From Clostridium_AD frigoriphilum (lineage in GTDB: Bacteria; Bacillota; Clostridia; Clostridiales; Clostridiaceae), in contig NZ_JAZHFS010000011.1 of assembly GCF_036541405.1 (NCBI RefSeq), positions 1 through 64,000 of the forward strand: a DNA stretch of 64,000 nucleotides, in the 5' to 3' direction. Under the pieces are notes generated by a model. That model saw only the letters and a program-made list of their open reading frames with translations, made no database searches and was not told the DNA's origin. Below are positions 43,622-51,022 of this stretch, one piece after another. Each line of letters starts with the position of its first letter. The stretch's first letter is position 1. The translations under genes were made by a program, and so were the position numbers.

Positions 43622-44353
43622 TTAGCGTGCTAAATCAATCTGCACATCTATAGAACTTCCTAATCCTTTTATTACAGATAAATCACAATCAACCTTTCCC
43701 ATGTTTACCTGCTCGCCATAGATTTTAGACTTTTTTTCATCTTCAAAGAGGATCGTAAAATAGTTTACATCCCGTTCAAAGTTAATATCGCCGTTCATCC
43801 AGCCGTTATGGACATCCTTTTCATCATATTTCAGAGGATCTTTCATTACACCAGAATAGTCATGGGAGAAGCGGTTTATATGCACCGTATATGGCAGACG
43901 GGACAACAGTTCCTTTGAAGATGTGGAATTATTTAAAGTGGCCGGAATTACTATATCTCCAACCGTCATCGTAATAGCTGTACCATTCTTAATCGTACGG
44001 GTAGCCATATTAGAACCTTTCGTAAGAACTTGCGCGGAGTCATTCGAATCTTTACTCGATGTATCTTGAACATTTCTACCTTCTATGGTAGAGGAAGCCT
44101 TTTCAACCGAGGAACTTCCTGCAGAGCATTTTTCATTCCTGTTAGCTTGATTTCCGCTGCATGCAGTCAAAGAAACCATCATTAATTTACTCGATATATC
44201 CTGAACATTGCTACCTTCTATGGTAGAGGAAGCCTTTTCAACCAAGTAACCTCCTGCAGAGCTTTTTTCATTCCTGTTATCTTGATTTCCGATACATGCA
44301 GTCAAAGAAATCACCATTAAAATTGTCAGTGCAAGTGTCAATAACTTTTTCAT
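43622..44353 (-). CDS. Lipoprotein with duplicated N-terminal segment
   Basis: 243 residues. Signal peptide with lipobox ISLTAC (Cys20). A 45-residue unit beginning LTACIGNQDNRNEKSSAG is repeated in tandem as LTACSGNQANRNEKCSAG, so the mature linker carries a second internal LTAC. The C-terminal domain (about 120-243) has TVGDIVIPATLNNSTSSKELLSRLPYTVHINRFSHDYSG, of the same general class as the other small exported lipoproteins here. RBS GGAGG. Promoter 10 lies 163 nt upstream; alcohol dehydrogenase follows by 51 nt. Confidence 0.85.
   Translation of the reverse strand: MKKLLTLALTILMVISLTACIGNQDNRNEKSSAGGYLVEKASSTIEGSNVQDISSKLMMVSLTACSGNQANRNEKCSAGSSSVEKASSTIEGRNVQDTSSKDSNDSAQVLTKGSNMATRTIKNGTAITMTVGDIVIPATLNNSTSSKELLSRLPYTVHINRFSHDYSGVMKDPLKYDEKDVHNGWMNGDINFERDVNYFTILFEDEKKSKIYGEQVNMGKVDCDLSVIKGLGSSIDVQIDLAR
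44054..44323 (-). repeat. 135-bp tandem duplication inside the lipoprotein gene
   Basis: Units 44054-44188 and 44189-44323 are the same length and very similar, for instance ACTCGAT(G/A)TATC(T/C)TGAACATT. 135 is a multiple of three, so the frame is kept and 45 residues are repeated. Confidence 0.9.
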
Positions 44354-44515
44354 AAAGAAACCTCCGGTAATGTTTTTGATTTGGATATGACCGTATTAAT
44401 GCAGCCAATAGTGTTAAATGTTATTGGAGAGTTAAAGTCTATGTAAGGCTTGACACTCTGGATCGTTTAGTGTAATCCATTCCGTTTAAAACAATTATTT
44501 ATTTGTGTTTATATC

Positions 44516-44546
44516 AGCATATCACTTAAAGTTAACTTTAAGTCAA
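44516..44546 (-). promoter_or_regulatory. MerR-type promoter 10 (AAAG sub-class)
   Basis: -35 TTGACT (44541-44546), 19-bp spacer with perfect CTTAAAG-TTAA-CTTTAAG, -10 TATGCT (44516-44521). Drives lipoprotein 43622 and the genes after it. Confidence 0.85.
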
Positions 44547-44563
44547 GTCTTTTTCATAAAAAA

Positions 44564-44584
44564 ACGAAGCAATTTTTGCTTCGT
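44564..44584 (-). terminator. Terminator 2 of the MerR gene 44663
   Basis: ACGAAGCA (44564-44571) pairs with TGCTTCGT (44577-44584), followed on the minus strand by seven T. Insulates promoter 10 from the MerR gene. Confidence 0.85.
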
Positions 44585-44615
44585 AGAATGTGATTATTGG
44601 AATATAGACAAAATT

Positions 44616-44648
44616 AATGGAGGCATGGTCAATATGACCGCCTCCATT
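44616..44648 (-). terminator. Terminator 1 of the MerR gene 44663
   Basis: AATGGAGGC (44616-44624) pairs with GCCTCCATT (44640-44648), with inner pairs GGTCA/TGACC. Directly after the MerR stop. Confidence 0.7.
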
Positions 44649-44662
44649 ATTAGAACTATCGG

Positions 44663-45082
44663 TTAAGATGTTACTTCTTCGGTATCCTGCTGATTCGCTT
44701 TGGCATGTATCTTTTCTGTACCTGCCTCAAGAGCCGTCTTATAGTACCAACATTTATACTCTATGACTTCAAGTGTTTTCTGCAACGATGCCATCTGTTC
44801 ATCTATAATTCTTTTTCTATCAATAAACATTTCATATCGTTCACGCAATGTGGCATCTCTCTGTTCGCACCAGTCTATGAATACTTTAATATCTTTAATG
44901 GACATTCCCGTATTTTTTAGACATTCAATAATTTCCAGTGATCCTAGATCAATATCTGAAAAAGAGCGTATACTGGATTTTGAACGTTCCAAATTAGGAA
45001 ACAGACCTTCCCTATCGTAGTATCTTAAAGTTGAAGCTGATAGATTGAATTTTTTTGAAACCTCTCCAATGGAATATTTCAT
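44663..45082 (-). CDS. MerR-family regulator, AdhR/NmlR type
   Basis: 139 residues from ATG 45082 (AAGGAG 10 nt upstream; a GTG at 45091 sits too close to the RBS). Winged helix YSIGEVSKKFNLSASTLRYYDREGLFPN, then SIRSFSDIDLGSLEIIECLKNTG, where the Cys aligns with AdhR Cys52; more cysteines at the WCEQ and YKCW segments. Coiled coil to about 118. Nearly the same as the protein at 46469 (about 21 differences by eye). Precedes the lipoprotein/alcohol dehydrogenase operon. Confidence 0.93.
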   Translation of the reverse strand: MKYSIGEVSKKFNLSASTLRYYDREGLFPNLERSKSSIRSFSDIDLGSLEIIECLKNTGMSIKDIKVFIDWCEQRDATLRERYEMFIDRKRIIDEQMASLQKTLEVIEYKCWYYKTALEAGTEKIHAKANQQDTEEVTS

Positions 45083-45265
45083 GTTTGGCACACTCCTTTT
45101 TACAATAACCTAAAATTAACTTTTATATACTTTATCTTGCCGTACATGACATTTCCGCAACTTCAGATTTTATAATAAAACAATGATGTGCAATTATGGA
45201 CTTTTAAATTTATCTCAAACAGAAAACCACTAATCAAGAACTTATTCTCCTTAATCGGTGGTCTA

Positions 45266-45335
45266 TCTACTCATTATAATTTATTTCAGTTTATTGTATT
45301 CATCATTCGTTACCTATTCACAACATTCATTGCTT
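45266..45335. repeat. Decayed copy of the flavoprotein 41122 upstream region
   Basis: Matches 41675-41745 (shared CATTATAATTTATTTCA-like core). The flavoprotein gene itself is gone. This marks one edge of the decayed duplicate block 45.3-46.9 kb. The stretch 45092-45265 holds nothing else recognisable but a weak hairpin near 45225-45262. Confidence 0.6.
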
Positions 45336-45378
45336 ATATTATTTGCTATTTCAGCTTTTTTAGAACACATGTTTTCTT

Positions 45379-45484
45379 GTTTTTTATTCAGGTATTTATT
45401 GAAAAACTCCGTGAGTTTATCGAACGGAATGAGATCTTTACGATCATAAAGATCACCATGCCCGGCATTTGGAACAAGATACGT
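45379..45484 (-). pseudogene. C-terminal remnant of a second alpha/beta hydrolase
   Basis: About 105 bp matching the 3' end of the hydrolase at 23700 (region 23703-23810) with few changes; the rest of the gene is missing. On the minus strand the copy ends abruptly at the junction with the lipoprotein 45507. Confidence 0.85.
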
Positions 45485-45506
45485 TTGCTACACCAATTTA
45501 TTCTCC

Positions 45507-45896
45507 TTACGTTTTTTCATGTTTCACCAAATCAAAAGTAAACTTAATATTACCATCACCAACAACTTGTACAAAGCTGACCGCATCCTCAATATATCCG
45601 AGACGGGTATAGTTATAAGAGCTTGAGAAGGTTTCATAGAACACGACTAGATAGCCATCGCCGTAAAGCATGATATCTCCGGCATGAATTTTCCCCAGTT
45701 GCTCAGAAGCTGTAGGAAGCGTATTCGATAAATAATAGTATTTTTCATTGCCGTTTAGTTCGCTCATATCAACTGTGAGCGGAAATTGTTTAACTAACGC
45801 CTGCGTCGTTTGATTATCATAAAACTTTGCCGAAAATACCTTGTTCCCAACCGTAATAATCAAACATAGCATCGAAATTGCTTTTTTCATGTTCAA
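45507..45896 (-). pseudogene. Cyclophilin-like lipoprotein copy lacking lipobox and linker
   Basis: 129 codons. The start MNMKKAISMLCLI and the C-terminal domain match the lipoprotein at 40323, but about 45 residues including the lipobox cysteine and linker are deleted in frame, so it cannot be lipidated and may stay inside the cell. The last codons are altered (KHEKT). Frame is open, so it may still be expressed; I treat it as decayed. Confidence 0.75.
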
Positions 45897-45930
45897 TATC
45901 CTTTCTGTGTAAACTAAAATAATAGCATTT

Positions 45931-46013
45931 TGCTACGATACACAATACATTGCCACAAATCAATCATCGCCATATAATCTACAATAAGATGAAAACAACA
46001 GAATTACTCCTGA
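45931..46013. repeat. Repeat with acetyltransferase tail (copy 3)
   Basis: Third copy of the 40872/41729 repeat, joined to the acetyltransferase remnant. Confidence 0.8.
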
Positions 46014-46231
46014 CTGGTTTCAATTTTCTTAATAATTTTCGCAGGAACACCACCTACAATACCATTTGCAGGTACATCCTTGGTCACAACTGCACCAGCG
46101 GCAATGTGACACAGCACCGTCGCCAATTGTAATGCTTCCTGAGAGGCGTCTATCATTACCTGGTGTAATTCCGAACCACCCTAAACCGCTTCACCTCGAT
46201 TCAAGTGTGCTAATAAATCATTAATATCCAT
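46000..46231 (-). pseudogene. Sugar O-acetyltransferase remnant
   Basis: Both ends of the gene at 41793 are recognisable: the C-terminal codons (46000-46110) and the N-terminal codons starting at the ATG near 46231. About 350 bp between them is deleted and the frame is broken. Confidence 0.85.
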
Positions 46232-46280
46232 ATATTTAAAATATTATTTATATTAAACTTCGATTATTGAGTTCGATATA

Positions 46281-46311
46281 ATTATACAACTTAAAGTTAA
46301 CTTTAAGTCAA
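46281..46311 (-). promoter_or_regulatory. MerR-type promoter 11 (AAAG sub-class)
   Basis: -35 TTGACT (46306-46311), 19-bp spacer with perfect CTTAAAG-TTAA-CTTTAAG, -10 TATAAT (46281-46286), the best -10 of the set. It now drives only decayed genes. Confidence 0.85.
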
Positions 46312-46388
46312 TGTTTCTTTTTAAAATTTTTTTTGCAGTATCCTTTATTTGATTATTAATTTCGTCAGATGTGGTAGTTTCAATTTTC

Positions 46389-46439
46389 ATCTTAAAGAGA
46401 ATCGTAAAATAGTTTGCATGCAATCAAAGAAACCATCAT
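46389..46439 (-). pseudogene. Remnant of a copy of lipoprotein 43622
   Basis: AGAATCGTAAAATAGTTTGC (46389-46408) and GCAATCAAAGAAACCATCAT (46420-46439) match two separate parts of the 43622 gene (near 43750 and 44165). Nearly all of the gene is deleted. Confidence 0.6.
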
Positions 46440-46468
46440 TTGACCGCCTCCATCATTAGAAACATCGG

Positions 46469-46888
46469 TTAAGATATTACTTCTTCGGTATCTTGCTTGT
46501 TTGATTTGGCATGTATCTTTTCTGTACCTGCCTCAAGAGCCGTCTTATAGTACCAGCATTTATAATCTATGACTTCAAGTGTTTTATTCAATGATGCTAT
46601 CTGTTCATCCATAATTGTTTTTCTCTCAATAAACATCTCATAGCGTTCACGCAGTGTTGCATCTCCCTCTCCACACCAGTCTATGAATACCTTAATATCT
46701 TTAATAGGCATTCCCGTATTTTTTAAACATTCAATAATTTTTAGTGATCCGAGATCAATATCTGAAAAAGAGCGGATACCGGATTCTGAACGTTCCAAAT
46801 TAGGAAACAGACCTTCCTTATCGTAGTATCTCAAAGTTGAAGATGATAAATTGAATTTTTTTGCAACCTTTCCAATAGAATATTCCAT
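46469..46888 (-). CDS. MerR-family regulator, AdhR/NmlR type (duplicate)
   Basis: 139 residues from ATG 46888 (AAGGAG upstream; GTG at 46897 less likely). Recent paralogue of the gene at 44663: same winged helix, the AdhR-type Cys in IIECLKNTG, WCGEG and YKCW cysteines, and coiled coil. Unlike the surrounding decayed duplicate block, this gene is intact. The dyad CTTAAAG-TTAA-CTTTAAG (46914-46931) lies between its promoter (46945-46973) and its start, suggesting autorepression. Confidence 0.93.
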   Translation of the reverse strand: MEYSIGKVAKKFNLSSSTLRYYDKEGLFPNLERSESGIRSFSDIDLGSLKIIECLKNTGMPIKDIKVFIDWCGEGDATLRERYEMFIERKTIMDEQIASLNKTLEVIDYKCWYYKTALEAGTEKIHAKSNKQDTEEVIS

Positions 46889-46913
46889 GTTTGGCACACT
46901 CCTTTTTACGATA

Positions 46914-46931
46914 ACTTAAAGTTAACTTTAA
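46914..46931 (-). promoter_or_regulatory. AAAG-class dyad downstream of the MerR promoter
   Basis: Perfect CTTAAAG-TTAA-CTTTAAG, identical to promoters 9-11, but with no usable -35/-10 around it; it sits 14 bp downstream of the -10 box at 46945. Position suits repression of the MerR gene by its own product. Confidence 0.7.
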
Positions 46932-46944
46932 GTTATTTTATTAA

Positions 46945-46973
46945 AAAATAGCATATTAAAAGTACCATGTCAA
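46945..46973 (-). promoter_or_regulatory. Promoter of the MerR gene 46469
   Basis: -35 TTGACA (46968-46973), normal 17-bp spacer, -10 TATTTT (46945-46950). Contrast with the 19-bp spacers of the target promoters. Confidence 0.6.
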
Positions 46974-47024
46974 GTTAATCTTGGCTCTCAACAAACATTT
47001 TTACGTTGAATTCAGATGCTTGCG

Positions 47025-47088
47025 ATGCCTGAAACCTAATACACCTGCTATGCAACAGGCTTATGATATTGGCAAATCTGTTATATAA
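47025..47088 (+). pseudogene. C-terminal remnant of a flavodoxin-like protein
   Basis: Plus strand reads LKPNTPAMQQAYDIGKSVI and a stop at 47086-47088, similar to the ends of the flavodoxin-like reductases here (NQAYVLGKSLQ at 30733). No upstream part remains. Confidence 0.45.
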
Positions 47089-47130
47089 AATTTTTACGAA
47101 AGAATGCGTGTCATGAATAGAATATAGTGC

Positions 47131-47161
47131 TTGACCTCATGTTGACTTAATGGCTTATAGT
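47131..47161 (+). promoter_or_regulatory. MerR-type promoter 12 (plus strand, divergent dyad)
   Basis: -35 TTGACC (47131-47136), 19-bp spacer with CCTCATG-TTGA-CTTAATG, -10 TATAGT (47156-47161). Drives the DUF362 lipoprotein/permease pair. The dyad is the least symmetric of the set. Confidence 0.7.
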
Positions 47162-47221
47162 TAATACACTGGTAACCATTAAAGTATAACAAGCATGTTT
47201 TTTGAAGGGAGACAAATAACA

Positions 47222-48262
47222 ATGAAAAGAAAAAATTTGACTATTTTGCTTAGCATAGCTATGATAGCTGTCGTATTAGTTGGTTGTGGTAAAACAGCAA
47301 CACCAGTATCAACAACTAAAACACCCACAATCAGTGATGGAGGCAAGGCGACTCATCCTAGTGGTAATGTTGCAGAAAATGGAACTTCTACTAAAAATGC
47401 TTCTGCTGTATATATGACAAAAGTTATCAGTACTGCGAGCTTAATGAAAATTTATAAATCACTTGGTTGGAAACCACAAGGTAAGGTAGGTGTAAAACTT
47501 TCTACAGGCGAAGCTGGTGGCAATTATTATTTGCATCCGGAATTAATCGGAGATTTGGTACATGCTGTGGATGGCACTATTATTGAGTGTAACACGGCCT
47601 ATGGCGGTTCTCGTTCTGCGACAGCAGCCCATCGACAAACTATTGAAGATCATGGTTTCAATACAATCGCAAATGTAGATATTATGGATGAAGAAGGCAC
47701 TAAAGAATTAGCCCCAGTTCCTGGTAGTGTTCATTTGAAAAAAGACACTGTGGGTTCGCATCTGCAAAATTATGATTCTATCTTAGTATTATCTCACTTT
47801 AAAGGTCATGCTATGGCTGGATTAGGTGGTGCTTTAAAAAATATCTCTATAGGCATTGCATCTAGAAGTGGTAAAATGTATATTCATTCTGGTGGTGGCA
47901 CTGATAAGAGTTTCGCGCCTGGTAACCAAAATGATTTCTTAGAATCTATGGCGGAAGCCGCCGGTGCAGTTATACAAGATAAAAAAGGCAGAATGGTGTA
48001 TATCAGTGTTATGAACAATTTATCTGTAGATTGTGACTGCGATTCTAATCCAGCTAAACCAACAATGGGAGATATCGGTATTTTAGCATCTTATGATCCG
48101 GTTGCATTAGATCGTGCTTGCGTAGATTTAGTCTATGCTGATCCGCATGGAAAAGACTTAGTTAAACGTATGGAATCTCGTAATGGTACCTTGATTTTAG
48201 ACCATGCGGTAGAATTAGGTATGGGTTCTCAAACGTATCAATTGAAAAATATCGATGAATAG
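47222..48262 (+). CDS. DUF362 lipoprotein
   Basis: 346 residues from ATG 47222 (GAAGGGAG about 10 nt upstream; longer frame from 47195). Signal peptide with lipobox LVGC (Cys near 22), a Thr/Lys/Gly-rich linker to about 65, then a full DUF362 domain with GVKLSTGEAGGNYYLHPEL, ECNTAYGGSRS, HFKGHAMAGLGGALKNISIG and VDCDCDSNPAKP. It is the exported paralogue of the protein at 21534. The stop overlaps the start of a permease gene, so the two are coupled. Function not established; a redox or metal-handling partner of the permease is an inference. Confidence 0.85.
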   Translation: MKRKNLTILLSIAMIAVVLVGCGKTATPVSTTKTPTISDGGKATHPSGNVAENGTSTKNASAVYMTKVISTASLMKIYKSLGWKPQGKVGVKLSTGEAGGNYYLHPELIGDLVHAVDGTIIECNTAYGGSRSATAAHRQTIEDHGFNTIANVDIMDEEGTKELAPVPGSVHLKKDTVGSHLQNYDSILVLSHFKGHAMAGLGGALKNISIGIASRSGKMYIHSGGGTDKSFAPGNQNDFLESMAEAAGAVIQDKKGRMVYISVMNNLSVDCDCDSNPAKPTMGDIGILASYDPVALDRACVDLVYADPHGKDLVKRMESRNGTLILDHAVELGMGSQTYQLKNIDE

Positions 48263-49148
48263 TATTATACATCGCGAAGCTGTTTATTTATGGTACTATT
48301 TTACCATTCAGTTTGAACAGATTTTTAGATATTGGGTGATTGGTATTGTGTTAGGTTCTATCATTTCAGTATTTGGAAAAGATAAAATTCATACATTGTT
48401 TGCATCTATAGCAAATAGAAAACTAGGTATTTTAGGTGTGATTCCAGCTAGTTTATTAGGAATTGCGTCTCCATTGTGTATGTATGGCACCATTCCCATA
48501 GCAGCATCTTTCTCACAAAAGGGTATGCGAGATGATTGGCTTGCAGCGTTTATTATGAGCTCTATTCTTTTGAATCCTCAGTTGATTCTTTACACTTTGG
48601 CATTGGGTGGAAAGATATTAGTGATTAGGATTGCATCTTGTGTATTGTGTGGAATAATTGCAGGAATATTGGTACACTTTTTTTTAAAAGAAGAAAAATT
48701 CTTCAATTTTGATGGATTTGGTTCGCTATCCAACCACGATACTGCCTCCAATATCTTTATACGTATTTTAAGAAATATAGGACGTAACATAAAGGCAACA
48801 GGCGGATATTTTCTTTTGGGTATTGTTTTGTCTATATTGTTTGCTCGGTATGTACCGTCAGATACGTTTGCAAATTTGTTTGGAAACCATCACGGCTTCG
48901 GTGTACTTATGGCAGCAACTGTTGGGATTCCTTTATATGTATGCGGTGGTGGTACTATACCACTTTTAATGGAATGGTTGGATTCAGGCATGAGTCCTGG
49001 TGCAGCAGCAACCTTTATGATTACAGGTCCTGCCACAAAAATTACAAATCTTGGTGCGTTGAAAACAGTTCTTGGTTGTCGACATTTCTTGATTTACATT
49101 TTATTCATTATGGTGTTTGCATTTGCAATCGGTGTATTGATTGTTTGA
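48255..49148 (+). CDS. DUF318/YraQ-like permease
   Basis: 297 residues, about eight hydrophobic segments. Two related halves carry ASPLCMYGTIPIAASF and YVCGGGTIPLLMEWLDSGMSPGAAATFMITGPATKI, the paired small-residue/cysteine motifs of the DUF318 permease family (YraQ/ArsP-like). Some members export organoarsenicals, others are uncharacterised. Start overlaps the DUF362 stop by 8 nt, so it is translationally coupled. Substrate unknown. Confidence 0.85.
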   Translation: MNSIIHREAVYLWYYFTIQFEQIFRYWVIGIVLGSIISVFGKDKIHTLFASIANRKLGILGVIPASLLGIASPLCMYGTIPIAASFSQKGMRDDWLAAFIMSSILLNPQLILYTLALGGKILVIRIASCVLCGIIAGILVHFFLKEEKFFNFDGFGSLSNHDTASNIFIRILRNIGRNIKATGGYFLLGIVLSILFARYVPSDTFANLFGNHHGFGVLMAATVGIPLYVCGGGTIPLLMEWLDSGMSPGAAATFMITGPATKITNLGALKTVLGCRHFLIYILFIMVFAFAIGVLIV

Positions 49149-49259
49149 TTTACAATACTACTAAGATTGTTGGATAAAAAGTTAATATTTTGAATAGAAG
49201 AATCCGATGTGGTCATAGTTATGTGCCTGAATCTGATTTATTTTATTTCAGAAAACTGC

Positions 49260-49290
49260 TTGACTTATAGTTAACTTTAAGTGATAGGAT
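49260..49290 (+). promoter_or_regulatory. MerR-type promoter 13 (AAAG sub-class, plus strand)
   Basis: -35 TTGACT (49260-49265), 19-bp spacer with CTTATAG-TTAA-CTTTAAG, -10 TAGGAT (49285-49290). Directs transcription into the small frameshifted membrane gene at 49429. The rest of 49149-49428 shows nothing recognisable. Confidence 0.8.
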
Positions 49291-49428
49291 ATATACAACA
49301 AATATATACAAGCAAAAAAATAATGCGTCACATCTATGAATAATTTACATTAACATGAATTAATAATAGATATCGCAATAACAATATATTATAAATCTAA
49401 CATAACTTTGGAAGGGGAAATGCCTATA

Positions 49429-49679
49429 ATGTTGGGATTAATTAATATCATATCGATTATTATAGTAATAGTTCTTGTAATTACCAGTAGAAAATGCCTT
49501 GAAATAGTTAGAGTAGGTACTATATCTAAAAATTATATTATAAAGAAATTCATTTGTACATATTAATTTCTTCGCTTTTATTAATTACTGGTGTAATTCT
49601 AAGCGGTGTAACCTTTTTTCGAATATTAACAGTATTTAATTGTTCATATTTATCTGGCTATATTGAAATTTTTTTCTAA
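49429..49679 (+). pseudogene. Small two-helix membrane protein, frameshifted
   Basis: GGAAGGGG precedes ATG 49429 (ATG 49420 is also in frame). The first frame reads MLGLINIISIIIVIVLVITS, RKCLEIVRVGTISK and stops at 49564-49566. A second frame continues directly with LYILISSLLLITGVILSG then VTFFRILTV to a stop at 49677-49679. One inserted base near 49550 would give a protein of about 83 residues. Family not recognised. It follows a MerR-type promoter. Confidence 0.6.
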
Positions 49680-49740
49680 GTAATAAATCATTTGTGAAAT
49701 AAATAGTTAGATCGTAAATCATTGATATAAATGATAAAAT

Positions 49741-49780
49741 AAACCCAGTAGATCAGAATTAGCTTCCATCTACTGGGTTT
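49741..49780. terminator. Bidirectional terminator
   Basis: AAACCCAGTAGAT (49741-49753) pairs with ATCTACTGGGTTT (49768-49780), A- and T-rich flanks. Serves the aldo/keto reductase ending at 49817 and the plus-strand gene before it. Confidence 0.9.
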
Positions 49781-49816
49781 TAAATTTAAAATTGTTTTAA
49801 ATTACTTTTTGTCATT

Positions 49817-50941
49817 TTATTCAAACATGCCTTTAACATCTTCTAAGTAATCTGTGATTGGCAGATGCTGTGGACAGATCTTTTCGCATTTTTTACACTT
49901 AATGCAGTCAGAAGCTTTTCCATTACGTTCTGTAAGGCTTGTGTAATAAATACTCTGAGATTTAAATCCTCCCTTTGTATCCTGTTTTTCAGCATTATAT
50001 AATGCAAAATAATCAGGAATTGCAATCTTCTTTGGGCATCCATCTACACAGTAGCGACATGCCGTACAAGGAATGGAAATGGATTCATTAACGATATCAA
50101 CAACCCGGTTTACAACTTCATGCTCTTTCTCATCCAATGGTTTGAAATCCTGCATATATTCGGTATTATCTAAAAGCTGATCCATGCTTGACATTCCACT
50201 TAATACAATCATGACATTGTCAAGGCTCGCTGCAAAACGGATAGCCCAGGAAGAAATGGACATACCTGAATGGTATCCTTTCATAATTTCTGCTGCTGCG
50301 TCAGGCACATTTGCTAGAGTCCCACCTTTCACTGGTTCCATTACGATTACAGGCTTACCATGTAACTTTGCTACTTCATAACATTTCTTTGACTGGATAC
50401 CCTGATTTTCCCAATCGAGGTAATTCAACTGAATCTGAACAAAATCTACTTCCGGATGATTTGTCAATATTCTATCTAAATGTTCTGCAGAATCATGCAT
50501 AGAAAAACCGATATTTTTAATCTTTCCTTCTTCTTTTTTCTTCTGAATAAATTCAAACGCATGGACTTTTTGTGCAAGATCATAGGACTGTCCTGCAATA
50601 TTATGTAACAGATAGTAGTCAAAATATTCTACGCCACACTTTGTAAGCTGCTCATTAAATAAACGCTCCAAATCATCTTCTGTTTTTACCATGAACATTG
50701 GCATCTTAGTAGCAACTGTGAAGGAATCTCTAGGATATCTCTTAACCAAAACTTCCTGCAATACATTCTCACTGATAAATGAATGATACAGATATGCTGT
50801 ATCAAAATAGGTAAATCCTCTTTCCATAAAGATATCTACCATCTTTTTTAACTGCTCATAATCAACACTTTTCTGATCTTCCGGGCTTATAAGTGGCAAT
50901 CTCATAAATCCAAATCCTAATTTTTTTACACTGTTTTCCAT
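49817..50941 (-). CDS. Aldo/keto reductase with C-terminal ferredoxin domain
   Basis: 374 residues from ATG 50941 (GGAGG 8 nt upstream). A TIM-barrel reductase (GFGFMRLP, YFDTAYLYH with the catalytic Tyr, KPVIVMEPVKGG) is followed from about 285 by two cluster motifs, CTACRYCVDGCPKKIAIPDY and CIKCKKCEKICPQHLPI, for two [4Fe-4S] clusters. The clusters suggest electrons come from ferredoxin-like partners rather than NAD(P)H alone. A sister enzyme is at 56496. No MerR-type promoter is visible upstream. Confidence 0.92.
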   Translation of the reverse strand: MENSVKKLGFGFMRLPLISPEDQKSVDYEQLKKMVDIFMERGFTYFDTAYLYHSFISENVLQEVLVKRYPRDSFTVATKMPMFMVKTEDDLERLFNEQLTKCGVEYFDYYLLHNIAGQSYDLAQKVHAFEFIQKKKEEGKIKNIGFSMHDSAEHLDRILTNHPEVDFVQIQLNYLDWENQGIQSKKCYEVAKLHGKPVIVMEPVKGGTLANVPDAAAEIMKGYHSGMSISSWAIRFAASLDNVMIVLSGMSSMDQLLDNTEYMQDFKPLDEKEHEVVNRVVDIVNESISIPCTACRYCVDGCPKKIAIPDYFALYNAEKQDTKGGFKSQSIYYTSLTERNGKASDCIKCKKCEKICPQHLPITDYLEDVKGMFE

Positions 50942-51022
50942 TTTTACAACCTCCAAATATTTTTATTATATATTCTTGTCCTCTTCTTCAAATAAGCGAA
51001 TGCAATATTAGTCATATTTAAC

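Noticed and set aside
45188..45541. 117-codon plus-strand open frame
   Set aside because: Overlaps the hydrolase remnant and repeated intergenic DNA on the other strand; product has no recognisable domain.
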